From: Acanthosepion esculentum
Taxonomy: Eukaryota; Mollusca; Cephalopoda; Sepiida; Sepiidae
Direction: 5' to 3'
Assembly (NCBI GenBank): GCA_964036315.1
Contig: OZ038482.1
Location: 9,027,520 to 9,091,519, forward strand
Length of the DNA stretch: 64,000 bases
Below are positions 55,830-64,000 of the stretch, piece by piece. Under the pieces are notes generated by a model. The model did no database searches, was not told where the DNA came from, and saw only the letters and a program-made list of their open reading frames with translations. The translations under genes and the position numbers were made by a program. Position 1 is the first letter of the stretch. Each line of letters begins with the position of its first letter.

Positions 55830-56173
55830 TGTTATGGTCCAAGTTCCTTGTACCACGATGATGGTCCAAGGTAGAAACAATGAAGAATAACTCGAACACA
55901 GGTATGGAATAACACAGATATATTACAAACAGAAATATGTACAAAGAAGTAGAAGTATTAGTAATGACAATCAGGTTTGGTTAGAGTGAACTATGTTGTC
56001 TCGACAAGTATCACTATTCCAATGTCTTACAGTAATCATCTGACTCGACTCTTGACTCTGTCTGTCTCTGACTCTGACTCTGACCTATGACTCTGTACGC
56101 TGCTCCCTCTTGAGGCGCAGTATTTATGATGTCCGGAATAGTATATTATTATTATGGGTAAGTTCCCATAACA
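55830..56173 (-). repeat. 5' LTR of the gypsy element
   Basis: 344 bp, perfect TGTTATGG...CCATAACA ends. It contains one 27-bp TGGTCCAAGTTCC-type unit near its PBS-side end and an extra ACTCTG unit relative to the other LTR. Confidence 0.93.
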
Positions 56174-56178
56174 CAAAT
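56174..56178. other. Target-site duplication, right copy (CAAAT)
   Basis: Matches 51153-51157. Confidence 0.85.
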
Positions 56179-56283
56179 TTTCATTAATAATCAAGAAATT
56201 GAAGCAGAAATTTTCATCCTGTGCAATTGAGCTACAGAACTGAAATTCTAGAAACTACCATAACCGACAGTCAAGTTTAAATA

Positions 56284-56680
56284 TAAAAGTCGCCCTATCG
56301 AGTGTCATTTAAGCTACCTCCTGTGGAGGGCTCTTGATTGGGCCTTCAGCTTGTTCAGCTGTTTGAGAGTCCTTAAATCTTTGCATATTCTCAGCATTGG
56401 AAGCTTTCCTGGTTGCTGTTTGATCTGGGTTTTCATTTGCATGGAACTTTCTTTTCTTTGATGCAACCTTGGCTCTTTTGATTCCAATATGGTCCTCTGT
56501 TGGCAGAGATTTCTTTTTGCAAGGCATACTGCTGCCGCATGTGATAGGCAACAATAAACTATGGAAGAACCCATAATTGATCACTGCATTTAAGTATTGC
56601 GTTAATATTTAAGCTTACCTTTTAAAAGTTCAATGATAATTCTTCTGCCACCACTTAATTTAAAGACAATTTGATGTGAA
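56284..56680 (-). pseudogene. Helitron-like protein N-terminal peptide, copy 2
   Basis: Nearly identical to 41925-42320: MPCKKKSLPTEDHIGIKRAK, HANENPDQTATRKASNAENM, DSQTAEQAE. Both copies end in the same place at left (CGCCCTATCGAGTGTC) and at right (ATTTAAAGACARTTTGATGTG), so these edges may mark element boundaries. No helicase or Rep sequence adjoins. Confidence 0.6.
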
Positions 56681-56689
56681 ATGTGAAGT

Positions 56690-57170
56690 ACAACACAAAG
56701 CTCTATATGAACTTCTAGGAAAACGTGATTGATTTAGGAAAAAACATTAGAATAATCTAGAACATTTACTGGGAACAATCTGCCTGAATATGAATAGAAA
56801 ATGAATTGAACAAGTACACAAAAATAGAAAGGGGCATATGACAAGTAGACATATTTTCAATGGATTTATTTAAGCTATACAGCCAGAAATGCTAAGAGAA
56901 CTAGAAGTCCTACCAGGATTTATTATTGATGGATTCAATCCATCAACATAAGATATGCAGATGAAACTTAGTTCATAGCAAACCTAAAAAGAAAATTGCA
57001 TGAACCCCTAGATAAGATAATAAAGGAAAGCAGGAAGAAATATACAGTCATTAGCAAAAAGAACATCCCAAAACAAACTATGAGTTGGAGATGTCAAAAT
57101 CAAATACATACAGAAATTCAAATATCTTGGAAGTATTTTAGCAGATATGCTGACGGCCACCACAGTTATC
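56690..57170 (+). pseudogene. RTE-like LINE RT remnant
   Basis: Plus strand pieces: EHLLGTICLNMN, AMLRELEVLPGFIIDGFN-type segment (ILRELEVLPGFIIDGFN), IRYADET (motif C), LDKIIKESRKK and VKIKYIQKFKYLGSILAD. This is RTE order from before motif C to the FKYLGS segment (motif E). Stops are frequent and the rest of the element is absent. Confidence 0.8.
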
Positions 57171-57704
57171 TCCCCTCCACTCGAACTCATCTACTATAAA
57201 AGAAATGGTCAAACCTTACTTATGGGCAAGAGTCAAATTGCTTTAAGTTTCACTATAAACTTAAATGTTCATCTGTTTTTCTTTCCACTATCTATTTATT
57301 TATCTGTCAGTCTGCCTGTCTGTTAAGCTATGTAATTAATAACTGTTCCATTTATTTAAGGTTTATTTTCTTAAATAAAACAAGTAGAGGTAAAAGCTTT
57401 TTAAATGATGTATTATCTCTTTGTGAACATGTTTTATTGAAGGTATAGGCATTCTATGTCAATTAAATTTAACTATCATCTTTTCTAAGCAGCTGATGAC
57501 ACATATGTGTTGAAAGCAATCTTGATTTGGGATATTTTGTGCATCTCCAGCAACCAAATTTGTGAAGGATTGTTCAGTTTAGAAAAGAAGATGGTTAAAT
57601 TTAGTAGGCATAAAATGTCCATACTTTTCAATAAAACAGGTTTAAAAGAACAATTGCTGCCTAATTACACTAAATGTGAATATGTATATTCATTTGTGCG
57701 CTCA

Positions 57705-57708
<4 letters not shown>
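57171..57708. other. No recognised gene
   Basis: Nothing supported before the (TA)n at 57709. Confidence 0.4.

Positions 57709-57756
<48 letters not shown>
57709..57756. repeat. (TA)n microsatellite
   Basis: About 24 TA units; no adjacent hammerhead recognised. Confidence 0.95.
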
Positions 57757-57759
<3 letters not shown>

Positions 57760-57981
57760 CAGTATTACTTGCTTGAAAAACCTTGGATGACTCAACTTGT
57801 AGACACCTGAGAGCAAATTGTAACCGGAGGAAAAAATTGGAAGTAAAAAAAGAAAGATTTAAAAACATCAGAACAAGGCAAAACAAATCGTCAAGTGTCT
57901 TAAGTCCTTAGTCCAAAGAAAAAAAAACAAGCAAGTATAAAGACTAAAACATAGAGAGCTCAATACACTAAGTAGAGTGGT

Positions 57982-57986
<5 letters not shown>

Positions 57987-58046
<60 letters not shown>
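57987..58046. repeat. (TA)n microsatellite
   Basis: About 30 TA units at the left edge of the foldback element. Confidence 0.95.
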
Positions 58047-58049
<3 letters not shown>

Positions 58050-58481
58050 AAATTAATTGATTTAAAATATGTTTTTTTTTCGCTACACAGTGATAACCAT
58101 GTTTCAAAAATGGAAGACCCAGACGACGTACATTTAGCGGATGTCAGAATGTGTTGAAAAATACATCCCTACCCATCCCTAAACATAACCCCGCTTTCGA
58201 ATGTAACTATTAACTGATACAATGAAAATTAAAAAATTGAACACACTATCACCCCTTGTCTAGATCCTTGGAAACCCTCAATTATGAATCTTTGCCGTGC
58301 CTTTAAAACTGTAGATTTAAAAAAATAAGTTACTCCAAAATTCGCTTGACGAGGAAATGGAACTAATGTCTTTAATTTGGTAACAAAATTGAATTCAAAG
58401 GCTTTGGCTTCCATTTTTGAAACATGGTTATCACTGTGTAGCGAAAAAAAACATATTTTAAATCAATTAATTTAAAATATT
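58042..58481. mobile_element. Foldback element with 74-bp inverted ends
   Basis: 58042-58116 and 58408-58481 are inverted copies, identical apart from a one-base difference in the T/A run. Each contains CGCTACACAGTGATAACCAT or its complement. The 291-bp interior has no domain. At right it joins the PLE tail at a point where the 40.95-kb copy is uninterrupted, so it appears inserted in PLE sequence. TIR-based MITE or foldback; superfamily unknown. Confidence 0.82.
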
Positions 58482-58483
58482 AA

Positions 58484-58568
58484 TGCTCTGTAAATTTACA
58501 TTGAGCACTATTGTGTAAAAATAAAAATATCTATAAGAACACCGGATTTTATATCTTACTGTTCTTTC

Positions 58569-58572
<4 letters not shown>
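58484..58572 (+). repeat. Penelope-like 3' tail
   Basis: GCTCTGTAAATTTACATTGAG and AAGAACACCGGATTTTATAT, as at 40970-41060, again followed by CTTACTGTTCTTTCTTTT and (TA)n. Confidence 0.8.

Positions 58573-58573
<1 letters not shown>

Positions 58574-58638
<65 letters not shown>
58574..58638. repeat. (TA)n microsatellite, left border of second hammerhead palindrome
   Basis: About 32 TA units. Confidence 0.95.
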
Positions 58639-58641
<3 letters not shown>

Positions 58642-58739
58642 AAATATAGTCTTAAAGTGTGCTATATTTATGGGATAAAGTGCTCAATATCAGAGATAGA
58701 GCATGTGTAAATATAAAAGTGGACATGTAAGTCATGCAC

Positions 58740-58880
58740 TTAGAGGCGACAGTCTGTTTCATGCTAGTGCAATCGTCAGGCAACTAGCTTTTTAAATGCT
58801 AGTGCAATCGTCAGGCAACTAGTTGCCTGACGATTGCACTAGCATAAAACAGACTGTCGCCTCTAAGTGCTGACTTCCAT
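58740..58880. repeat. Palindrome with opposed hammerhead arms
   Basis: TTAGAGGCGACAGTCTGTTT at 58740-58759 returns inverted at 58847-58866, continuing to AGTGCTGACTTCCATGTCC. Inside, ATGCTAGTGCAATCGTCAGG occurs twice in direct order (58761 and 58797). The plus-strand arm (58822-58863) has AAAA in place of GAAA and should be inactive. Confidence 0.88.
58743..58785 (-). ncRNA. Hammerhead-ribozyme-like motif, core intact
   Basis: Minus strand: CTGACGA (fits CTGANGA, since position 7 is variable), stem II TTGC-ACTA-GCAT, core GAAA, stem III ACA/TGT around loop GAC, cleavage triplet GTC. Stem III is as in the 40.3-kb ribozymes. Stem I pairs at two positions, then two mismatches, then two pairs, so it is weak unless the mismatches act as an internal loop. 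Confidence 0.55.
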
Positions 58881-58884
58881 GTCC

Positions 58885-58887
<3 letters not shown>

Positions 58888-58942
<55 letters not shown>
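58888..58942. repeat. (TA)n microsatellite, right border of second hammerhead palindrome
   Basis: About 27 TA units. Confidence 0.95.
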
Positions 58943-58943
<1 letters not shown>

Positions 58944-60099
58944 CCCCAAATTAATGCCATAAGGTTAATATTTGGGTTTAATTTTATAAAACTTCTTCCC
59001 TTTAATAAAAATACCTTCTACCATCCCATGACCCCTGTCTCATGCCGTTCGACTGATTGAAACATTGAAATAGATAAATTCTGTATTATTTTTTTGACTG
59101 TTTTTTTTTTTTAAAGTTTTCAGTTAAATTTCTATTTCTGGCATGAATTCTGTCCACTCCAGGGTTGATAAGACAGATGACCTATATTTTTGTCTACCGA
59201 AATAAGCTATGATTTTGGATTTTATTGCTTATTAATTATGTGTGTGTGTGTGTGTGTGCATGCATGTGCATTCATGTCTGTGTCTATCCAAATGAAACCT
59301 TGTGAACCATGTAGAGACAATAATGTGAATACCAGCAGTTCATAAAAAAACCTTAAACAATAAAAATTCTTTTCAAATATAAATTAATAAATTTTAAAAT
59401 CTCTGCATTCATAAAAAGAAAAAGGAGAAACAGAACAAAATACTCCTAATGAGTGTCTCATTTTTGTTCTTTTGTTATTATCGGAATGTTATCAGTGAAT
59501 GAGAATGATGAAGGGGAGCAAGTGGGGAAGGTTACTACACCCCCACAGCATCATGTAAAATCTGTGATATTATTGGAATGACTCAGAAACCAGATATGAT
59601 TGAAAAATAATTAGATTTGAATAAATTGAACATTTTTTCAGCTGAAAATCTCAAAACAACAATTTGTATGACTCACTGGGCCAAAAATATTTGTTCATTT
59701 TCACTAATCATTTTCTCTTTACTGTTTTGTTTTTTTTCTTTTTGTTTCAAAAGAATCCGTAATTTGATCTTCTGGATTTTACATAAACTCAAATGGGACT
59801 TTTCAGAGGATAAAATTTGTTTTTTTCTTTGAACTGAAGTTTCAATATTGTGAGTTTAAATATCTGTTTTCAATGGACAATTTCTCTGTAAGATTTCAAC
59901 AATTTTTCTATTATATAAGTAACCTAAATATTATTTAAGGTTCAACATATTTCCTCATCAAAATAGTATAAATTGTCAAATCAAGAACTAAAATAACATT
60001 TACTCTTACAGATATAGCACAGCTGTAACAGTAAAGGTTATCATGTAGAAAGGCTTAATTTTTTTTTTTACCTTGTTCAATTTCACTCTAAAATAAACA
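58943..60099. other. No recognised gene; (GT)n at about 59239-59258
   Basis: AT-rich. The frame at 59617-59832 is a low-complexity hydrophobic reading without family resemblance. Confidence 0.45.
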
Positions 60100-60545
60100 A
60101 AATAGCAAAGTATTAAGAAACAGTAAAATTTCATTAGAAACAAAGAAAAGAAGGCTGAAATTCTATGTAACACCAATCCTCTTCTATGGCAGTGAATGCT
60201 AGCCAATTTCCCCACAGATGATGTAACAGTGACGTAATTCTATAGGAAGATGCTGAGAATAACATGGATGGAATAGGTAAACAATGAAGTTTTAAGAAAA
60301 ATGGGAAGCAAAAGGGTACTTATATTCAAAATCAGAAAGAGACAGTTGAAATTTCAAGGAAATGTAATGAGGAAAGAGGACATGGAGAATTTGAGACTCA
60401 CAGGATATATATGAAAGCAATAGGGGCAGAGGGAATAATGAGCAACATACCTGATGAGATTGTGCAAATGAACTGGGGGGTATAATAATAGGTCAAACAT
60501 TGCTCAGTGCTACAAAGTATAGGAAGTTGTAGAGAGCCATGAAGG
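60100..60545 (+). pseudogene. RTE-like LINE protein C-terminal remnant
   Basis: KRRLKFYVTPILFYGSEC, then FYRKMLRITWME, NEVLRKMGSKRVLIFKIRKR and QLKFQGNVMRKEDMENLRL: the same C-terminal tail as 37.2-37.7 kb. The CESW-type motif (here SEC then a stop), the RRML.I.W block and the FLGH-type block (here FQGN) are in normal order. Frames change at least twice. Confidence 0.82.
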
Positions 60546-61009
60546 AGTACTGCATATAAAAGAAGAAGACATCAGTTTTTATTCTGCGAATCTTGAAAAT
60601 TTTAAACATAAAGAACAAAAAATAAAATTCATAATTTGTGATTTAAAATTACCAACAAATCAACATTCTAAAAAACTTATGTGTAAGAATACATTCCTAC
60701 AGAAATTTTTAAGAGCTAACAAAAAGGCAGTCTTCTTCACTATAAATTTGTCAAGCCAAAGTAAAGAGACTGAATATGATCATTTTTTTTTTTATTTGAC
60801 TTCAGTTGAGATTATAGAGTTTACAACTCTGTGCTACAATTAATTGTGAACTCTATAATTTTTTAATGGTTGTATAGTATGCTCTTTGCTAGGACTACAT
60901 ACAGTTTTGCATTCAGTATTGTACTTCATATAGAATGGCTGCCAACCACAACTGGAGAGTACACTCTACCTTGTTATTTAAATCCTTTCTATTTTTGTGT
61001 ATATACTGA
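60546..61009. repeat. Unclassified repeat, also at 61300-61380 plus 61905-62000
   Basis: Blocks CACAACTCTG/TACAACTCTG, TGTGAACTCYATAATYTTTT, TACATA..GTTTTG.ATTCAG and TACCAACCACA/TGCCAACCACA recur in the same order in the copy that the SINE at 61384 interrupts. Confidence 0.6.
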
Positions 61010-61215
61010 ATTCATTTTTTATCCATCTGCAGGAAGTTTAATCCCAGTATAAGTTCTGGATTATTCTAATATCTTTCACTAATAAATCAGGCTTATCTAG
61101 CAGTTCAAACAGTTCTTTGTGTCATACTTTATCAAATACTTTTTCATAATCTATAAAACATAGGTATACATCCTCCTGCAATCATTAATAATGGACATCA
61201 TAAGCTTGAATTTGG
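61010..61215 (-). pseudogene. RTE-like LINE RT motif A fragment
   Basis: Minus strand: LQEDVYLCFIDYEKVFDKV, KELFELLDKPDLLVKDIRI and IQNLYWD. It matches the RTE pattern CF.DY.KAFD.V...L...L...D...KDIRII.NLYW.Q. The motif A Asp (DYEKVFD) is retained. The orientation is opposite to the RTE piece at 60.1 kb, so this is a separate insertion. Confidence 0.8.
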
Positions 61216-61383
61216 AATAAGAGAGAAACTCAAATAAGGAACTCAGTCATGTAAGTAGATTTTAAAGGACAACATGAGGATCTAATTTTTCTATTTTATT
61301 CAACATTGGTTAAGATCTTCAAGTCCACAACTCTGTTTCACAATTAAATGTGAACTCCATAATCTTTTTAATGGATGTATAGG

Positions 61384-61895
61384 AAGCACGGTGGAGTAAT
61401 GGATAGTGGCTCGGATTGAGGAATCAGAGAGCCGGGTTCAAATTCCAGTCGGATCCATTACATTCACTTACATGCAATTACCCTTGGGAAAGGTATGAAT
61501 CCTTTTCTTCTCCCTCCAGCTATGGGTAAATATCAGGACAGACTGGGTTCTATAACATTGGGTGGCAAATGGTCTAGGAGAAGGAAAAACTCTGAATTCA
61601 AAACCAGCCTGGAGATGCTTGGGATCCGTCAGGCCATCTTGCCTAAGAAACACCACTTCTACTGTGGCTGCAGTACACATGGTGCTCCTAAGACCCTACA
61701 GGATAAATAGAAAGACAGACTGGGTTCTATAACCTTGGTTGGCAACTGGTCTAGGAGAAGGAAAAACTCTGAATTCAAAACTGGCCTCGAGACGCTTGGG
61801 ATCCGTCAGGCTATCTAGCCCAAGAAACACCACTTCTACTGTGGCTGCAGTACACACGGTGCCCTTGCAACCCTACAGATCATGGGATAAAAAAA
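61384..61895 (+). mobile_element. tRNA-headed SINE with duplicated body
   Basis: Head: GGTGGAGTAATGGATAGTGG (A-box region, about 61390-61409) and GGGTTCAAATTCCAG (B box, 61434-61448). The body unit, starting ACAGACTGGGTTCTATAAC, occurs at 61538-61701 and 61715-61878, a 177-bp period, with about 90% identity. A short A-rich tail (GGGATAAAAAAAATAGG) ends it. It splits a repeat whose intact form is at 60.8-61.0 kb. Confidence 0.85.
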
Positions 61896-62831
61896 ATAGG
61901 ATGCACCTTGCCAAGGCTACATATTGTTTTGTATTCAGTTGTACTTCTCTTAGACTGGTTACCAACCACATTTGTTGTACGTCTTACATTTTCCACACAA
62001 ACAGGATTTTGACCACTTGACAACCCAAAGCAGACTGTGAAAATACATTTTCTTCACATTGGCTCCACACATACATCCACTTTAACCAAAATGAAATGAA
62101 CAATATATTATAACCAGTGAGAGCCACTCCTGCTCAAAAACCAAAACCTTAATTTTTGAGCCAATTGAAGCCAGTATATACTCAAATTCAAACAGACCCA
62201 CAACAGACCAGCATTTGATATCAACACCAACACACTGAGAGAGAGACATGACAAAGACCAGTGTTTGTTGTAAATATCGAGACATTGAGAGAGAAACACC
62301 ACTGATGATGAGGGCCATCACCAATGTATATTTCCCATCTAATTTCACTACTCTCTCTCCTTGTTACCTTAGCAACAGCAACAGATAGAAGTTAGTAGTT
62401 TTTGTATCTATGTAAATAATTATAATTAATAAATTATAATACATTTATTTACCCATACTCAATGTCCTCTTTTGTTTGATGCTTGGATTTACGTTTTCAG
62501 AAGCAGAGAAGGAATTAACCTCCACAACAGTAACAACAACAAGGTTCTCCTCGGTTACCCATTTCCACCTCTACAACACAGCTAGAAATCTCAGTTTGCC
62601 CTGCTATTTAAAAGCATATGTTATAAACTGGGACAGAATTTGCATACAGCTTACCAATTTTTCTTTCTGACCCACTTTTCATTACCTTACATGCATATCA
62701 CTCTGTTATGTGCTAATTTGTCAGAAAGACACATATTTCTTTCCAAAACATTCACAAGTGCACATTAAGGAAAAATCTGTTTCTGCTAATTGGCAATGTT
62801 GTAAAAGGTGACAAAAGATCAGTATAAACTA
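61896..62831. other. No recognised gene
   Basis: Continuation of the interrupted repeat to about 62000, then unassigned AT-rich DNA. Confidence 0.4.
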
Positions 62832-63065
62832 GTGGGTTGGTGCATAATTATCAGGCGTTTTTTAAACAATATTTATTATGAAAAAAACATAACAATTCAA
62901 CAATAATATTTTTAAATGATTATTCCGGAGCATATGATTATCAATACACATTTTTATAACCTGAAAATAAAATAATATTTTAATTAAAAAAAGTAAACAA
63001 AACAGAAATTTTTATTAACAAATAACTCATCTATGAAAATACTTGATAATTATGCACCAACCCAA
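62832..63065. mobile_element. Mariner-type MITE with TA duplication
   Basis: TGGGTTGGTGCATAATTATC (62833) and its complement ending at 63064 form inverted ends of at least 21 bp, perfect. TA is duplicated at 62830-62831 and 63066-63067. GGTTGGTGC ends and TA duplication are typical of mariner derivatives. The interior is AT-rich and non-coding. Confidence 0.88.
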
Positions 63066-63101
63066 TAATATTAAATTTAAATGATTTATCCTCGCTGTTC
63101 A

Positions 63102-63591
63102 TCTCACGGTCCTTGACAAAATCTAGAGACAGATATGCAATGTGATAGGTTCTGATCTGGCATCTCATCTACAGTCACTTTCTCATAGACATGCTGTAAC
63201 TTCCCTCTGTCTTTTCTACAAATATTTTCATGGCAACTGCTCTGACAAGGTACTTTCAATGGTACCCCATCTGCATGAATTTAAGTGTGCTACTAGGTTG
63301 GCATCTCAGTCCCACCCTTTCACTGTTGAAACAGTTAAATGTAGCCATCTTTTCTACTCAAACAGCTTCTTATCTCACACTTCATGACAGTGGAACTCCC
63401 CTCCTTTTACTATAATCTTCAAATATTCAAATGTAATGTCAATCAACATCTTCTGATACCTTGATCTTCATCTCCATCTTTCTCTTTATCTTTTCCTCAA
63501 ACACCCCTCTTTACTCTTGTTCTCACTCTCTGTAACCCCTTGCATGCTAGTGGCACTCCTGCCTTCCTTGGGATGAAATGCTTAAAAAAAA
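63102..63591 (+). mobile_element. 5'-truncated LINE, 3' end
   Basis: Encodes the same C-terminal tail as 1740-2160: MQCDRF-like start, GSDLASHLQSLSHRHAVTSL, FYKYFHGNCSDK and HEFKCATRLASQSHPF. It ends CACTCTCTGTAACCCCTTGC, GTGGCACTCCTGCC and a short A run (63583-63590). 5' truncation is the usual fate of LINE copies. Confidence 0.85.
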
Positions 63592-64000
63592 TGTGTCAAT
63601 ATACCTGAAAGTCTATTTTATTCCTTTTCAGCCTTATTTATAAAGAAATACATTTCATCATGTTTACAAGATAAACAACAATGTCGTAATTCTCTTCAAA
63701 CAACCATCTTCCATAATTTGTATATATTTAAGATTTACTTATTTTAAAAATATGCATATTTTTAAAATTTGAATATTTTTTAATTTGAGTTTTTTTTATA
63801 CTTTGCATGTTTTTATTGTTTTATTAAAACTTATCAACTTAAATTAAACTGAATTTCTTGATTTCAAAAGCAGTGAATTTTCTTACATTACTTATGTATA
63901 TTTTGCAATTTTTTGTTATTTCAGTTCAACTAAATTTAAACATGAAATCAGAGAAGTCTGGAATGTTCTAAACTTACAAAATTGCAAAGCTTACAACATG
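63592..64000. other. AT-rich end of window
   Basis: Nothing recognised. Confidence 0.45.

Larger units (their letters stand above)
51158..56173 (-). mobile_element. Ty3/gypsy LTR retrotransposon, full length but inactive
   Basis: A 5.0-kb element on the minus strand with LTRs at 51158-51468 and 55830-56173, a CAAAT target duplication, a PBS two bases inside the 5' LTR and a polypurine tract at the 3' LTR. The internal order is gag, zinc knuckles, aspartic protease, RT, RNase H, integrase; RT before integrase assigns it to Ty3/gypsy. Gag and pol are broken by several frameshifts and stops. The LTRs differ by about ten substitutions plus two indels (27 and 6 bp), so the insertion is not recent. 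No envelope-like frame is present. Confidence 0.95.

Overview
The window is eukaryotic, very AT-rich and packed with mobile-element debris. The mixture of tRNA-headed SINEs, an APE-type LINE family, RTE-like LINE pieces, Penelope-like elements (PLEs), mariner and piggyBac-type MITEs, Ty3/gypsy elements, Helitron-like peptides and long (TA)n tracts suits a coleoid cephalopod, most likely an octopus. That assignment is inference from repeat style, not from a diagnostic gene. The only host-gene signal is one first coding exon (minus strand, 26997-27197) with an in-frame upstream stop, a good start context, a clean splice donor and a locally CpG-rich setting. Much of the sequence to its left may be its intron.

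Layout. 0-2.2 kb: LINE remnant with endonuclease and RT pieces and a poly-A tail. 2.2-11.3 kb: AT-rich sequence with few recognisable elements. 11.3-13.9 kb: mariner remnant, inverted repeat pair, a SINE with a perfect target-site duplication, a PLE C-terminus and a palindromic hammerhead-ribozyme locus between (TA)n tracts. 16.7-19.1 kb: a PLE RT/endonuclease corpse between 220-bp inverted repeats. 20.7 kb: piggyBac-type MITE. 26.5-27.3 kb: promoter and first exon. 29.4-30.3 kb: cluster of a hairpin-rich repeat. 31.4-37.7 kb: SINE, then a minus-strand LINE whose RT catalytic segment (YADD) is tandemly amplified to 20 copies of 147 bp, then a LINE interrupted by a PLE, then an RTE piece. 38-41.1 kb: hammerhead remnants and a 317-bp hammerhead dimer containing a tRNA-like promoter, next to a PLE C-terminus. 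41.2-48 kb: SINEs, Helitron-like peptide, mariner, a solo LTR carrying the nested hairpin repeat, and a second LTR-like region with duplicated CRE palindromes. 48-50.6 kb: LINE pieces. 51.2-56.2 kb: a complete but broken Ty3/gypsy element with LTRs, 5-bp target-site duplication, PBS and PPT. 56.3-64 kb: Helitron-like peptide copy, RTE pieces, a foldback, a second palindromic hammerhead locus, a SINE with duplicated body, a mariner-type MITE and a LINE 3' end.

The elements are nested and interact: PLE in LINE, structured repeat in LTR, SINE in another repeat. Two themes stand out. The first is self-cleaving hammerhead motifs, intact or decayed, at four loci beside (TA)n and PLE sequence. The second is repeated tandem amplification of the RT core of one LINE family. 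All protein calls are from reading translations by eye; no search was run.
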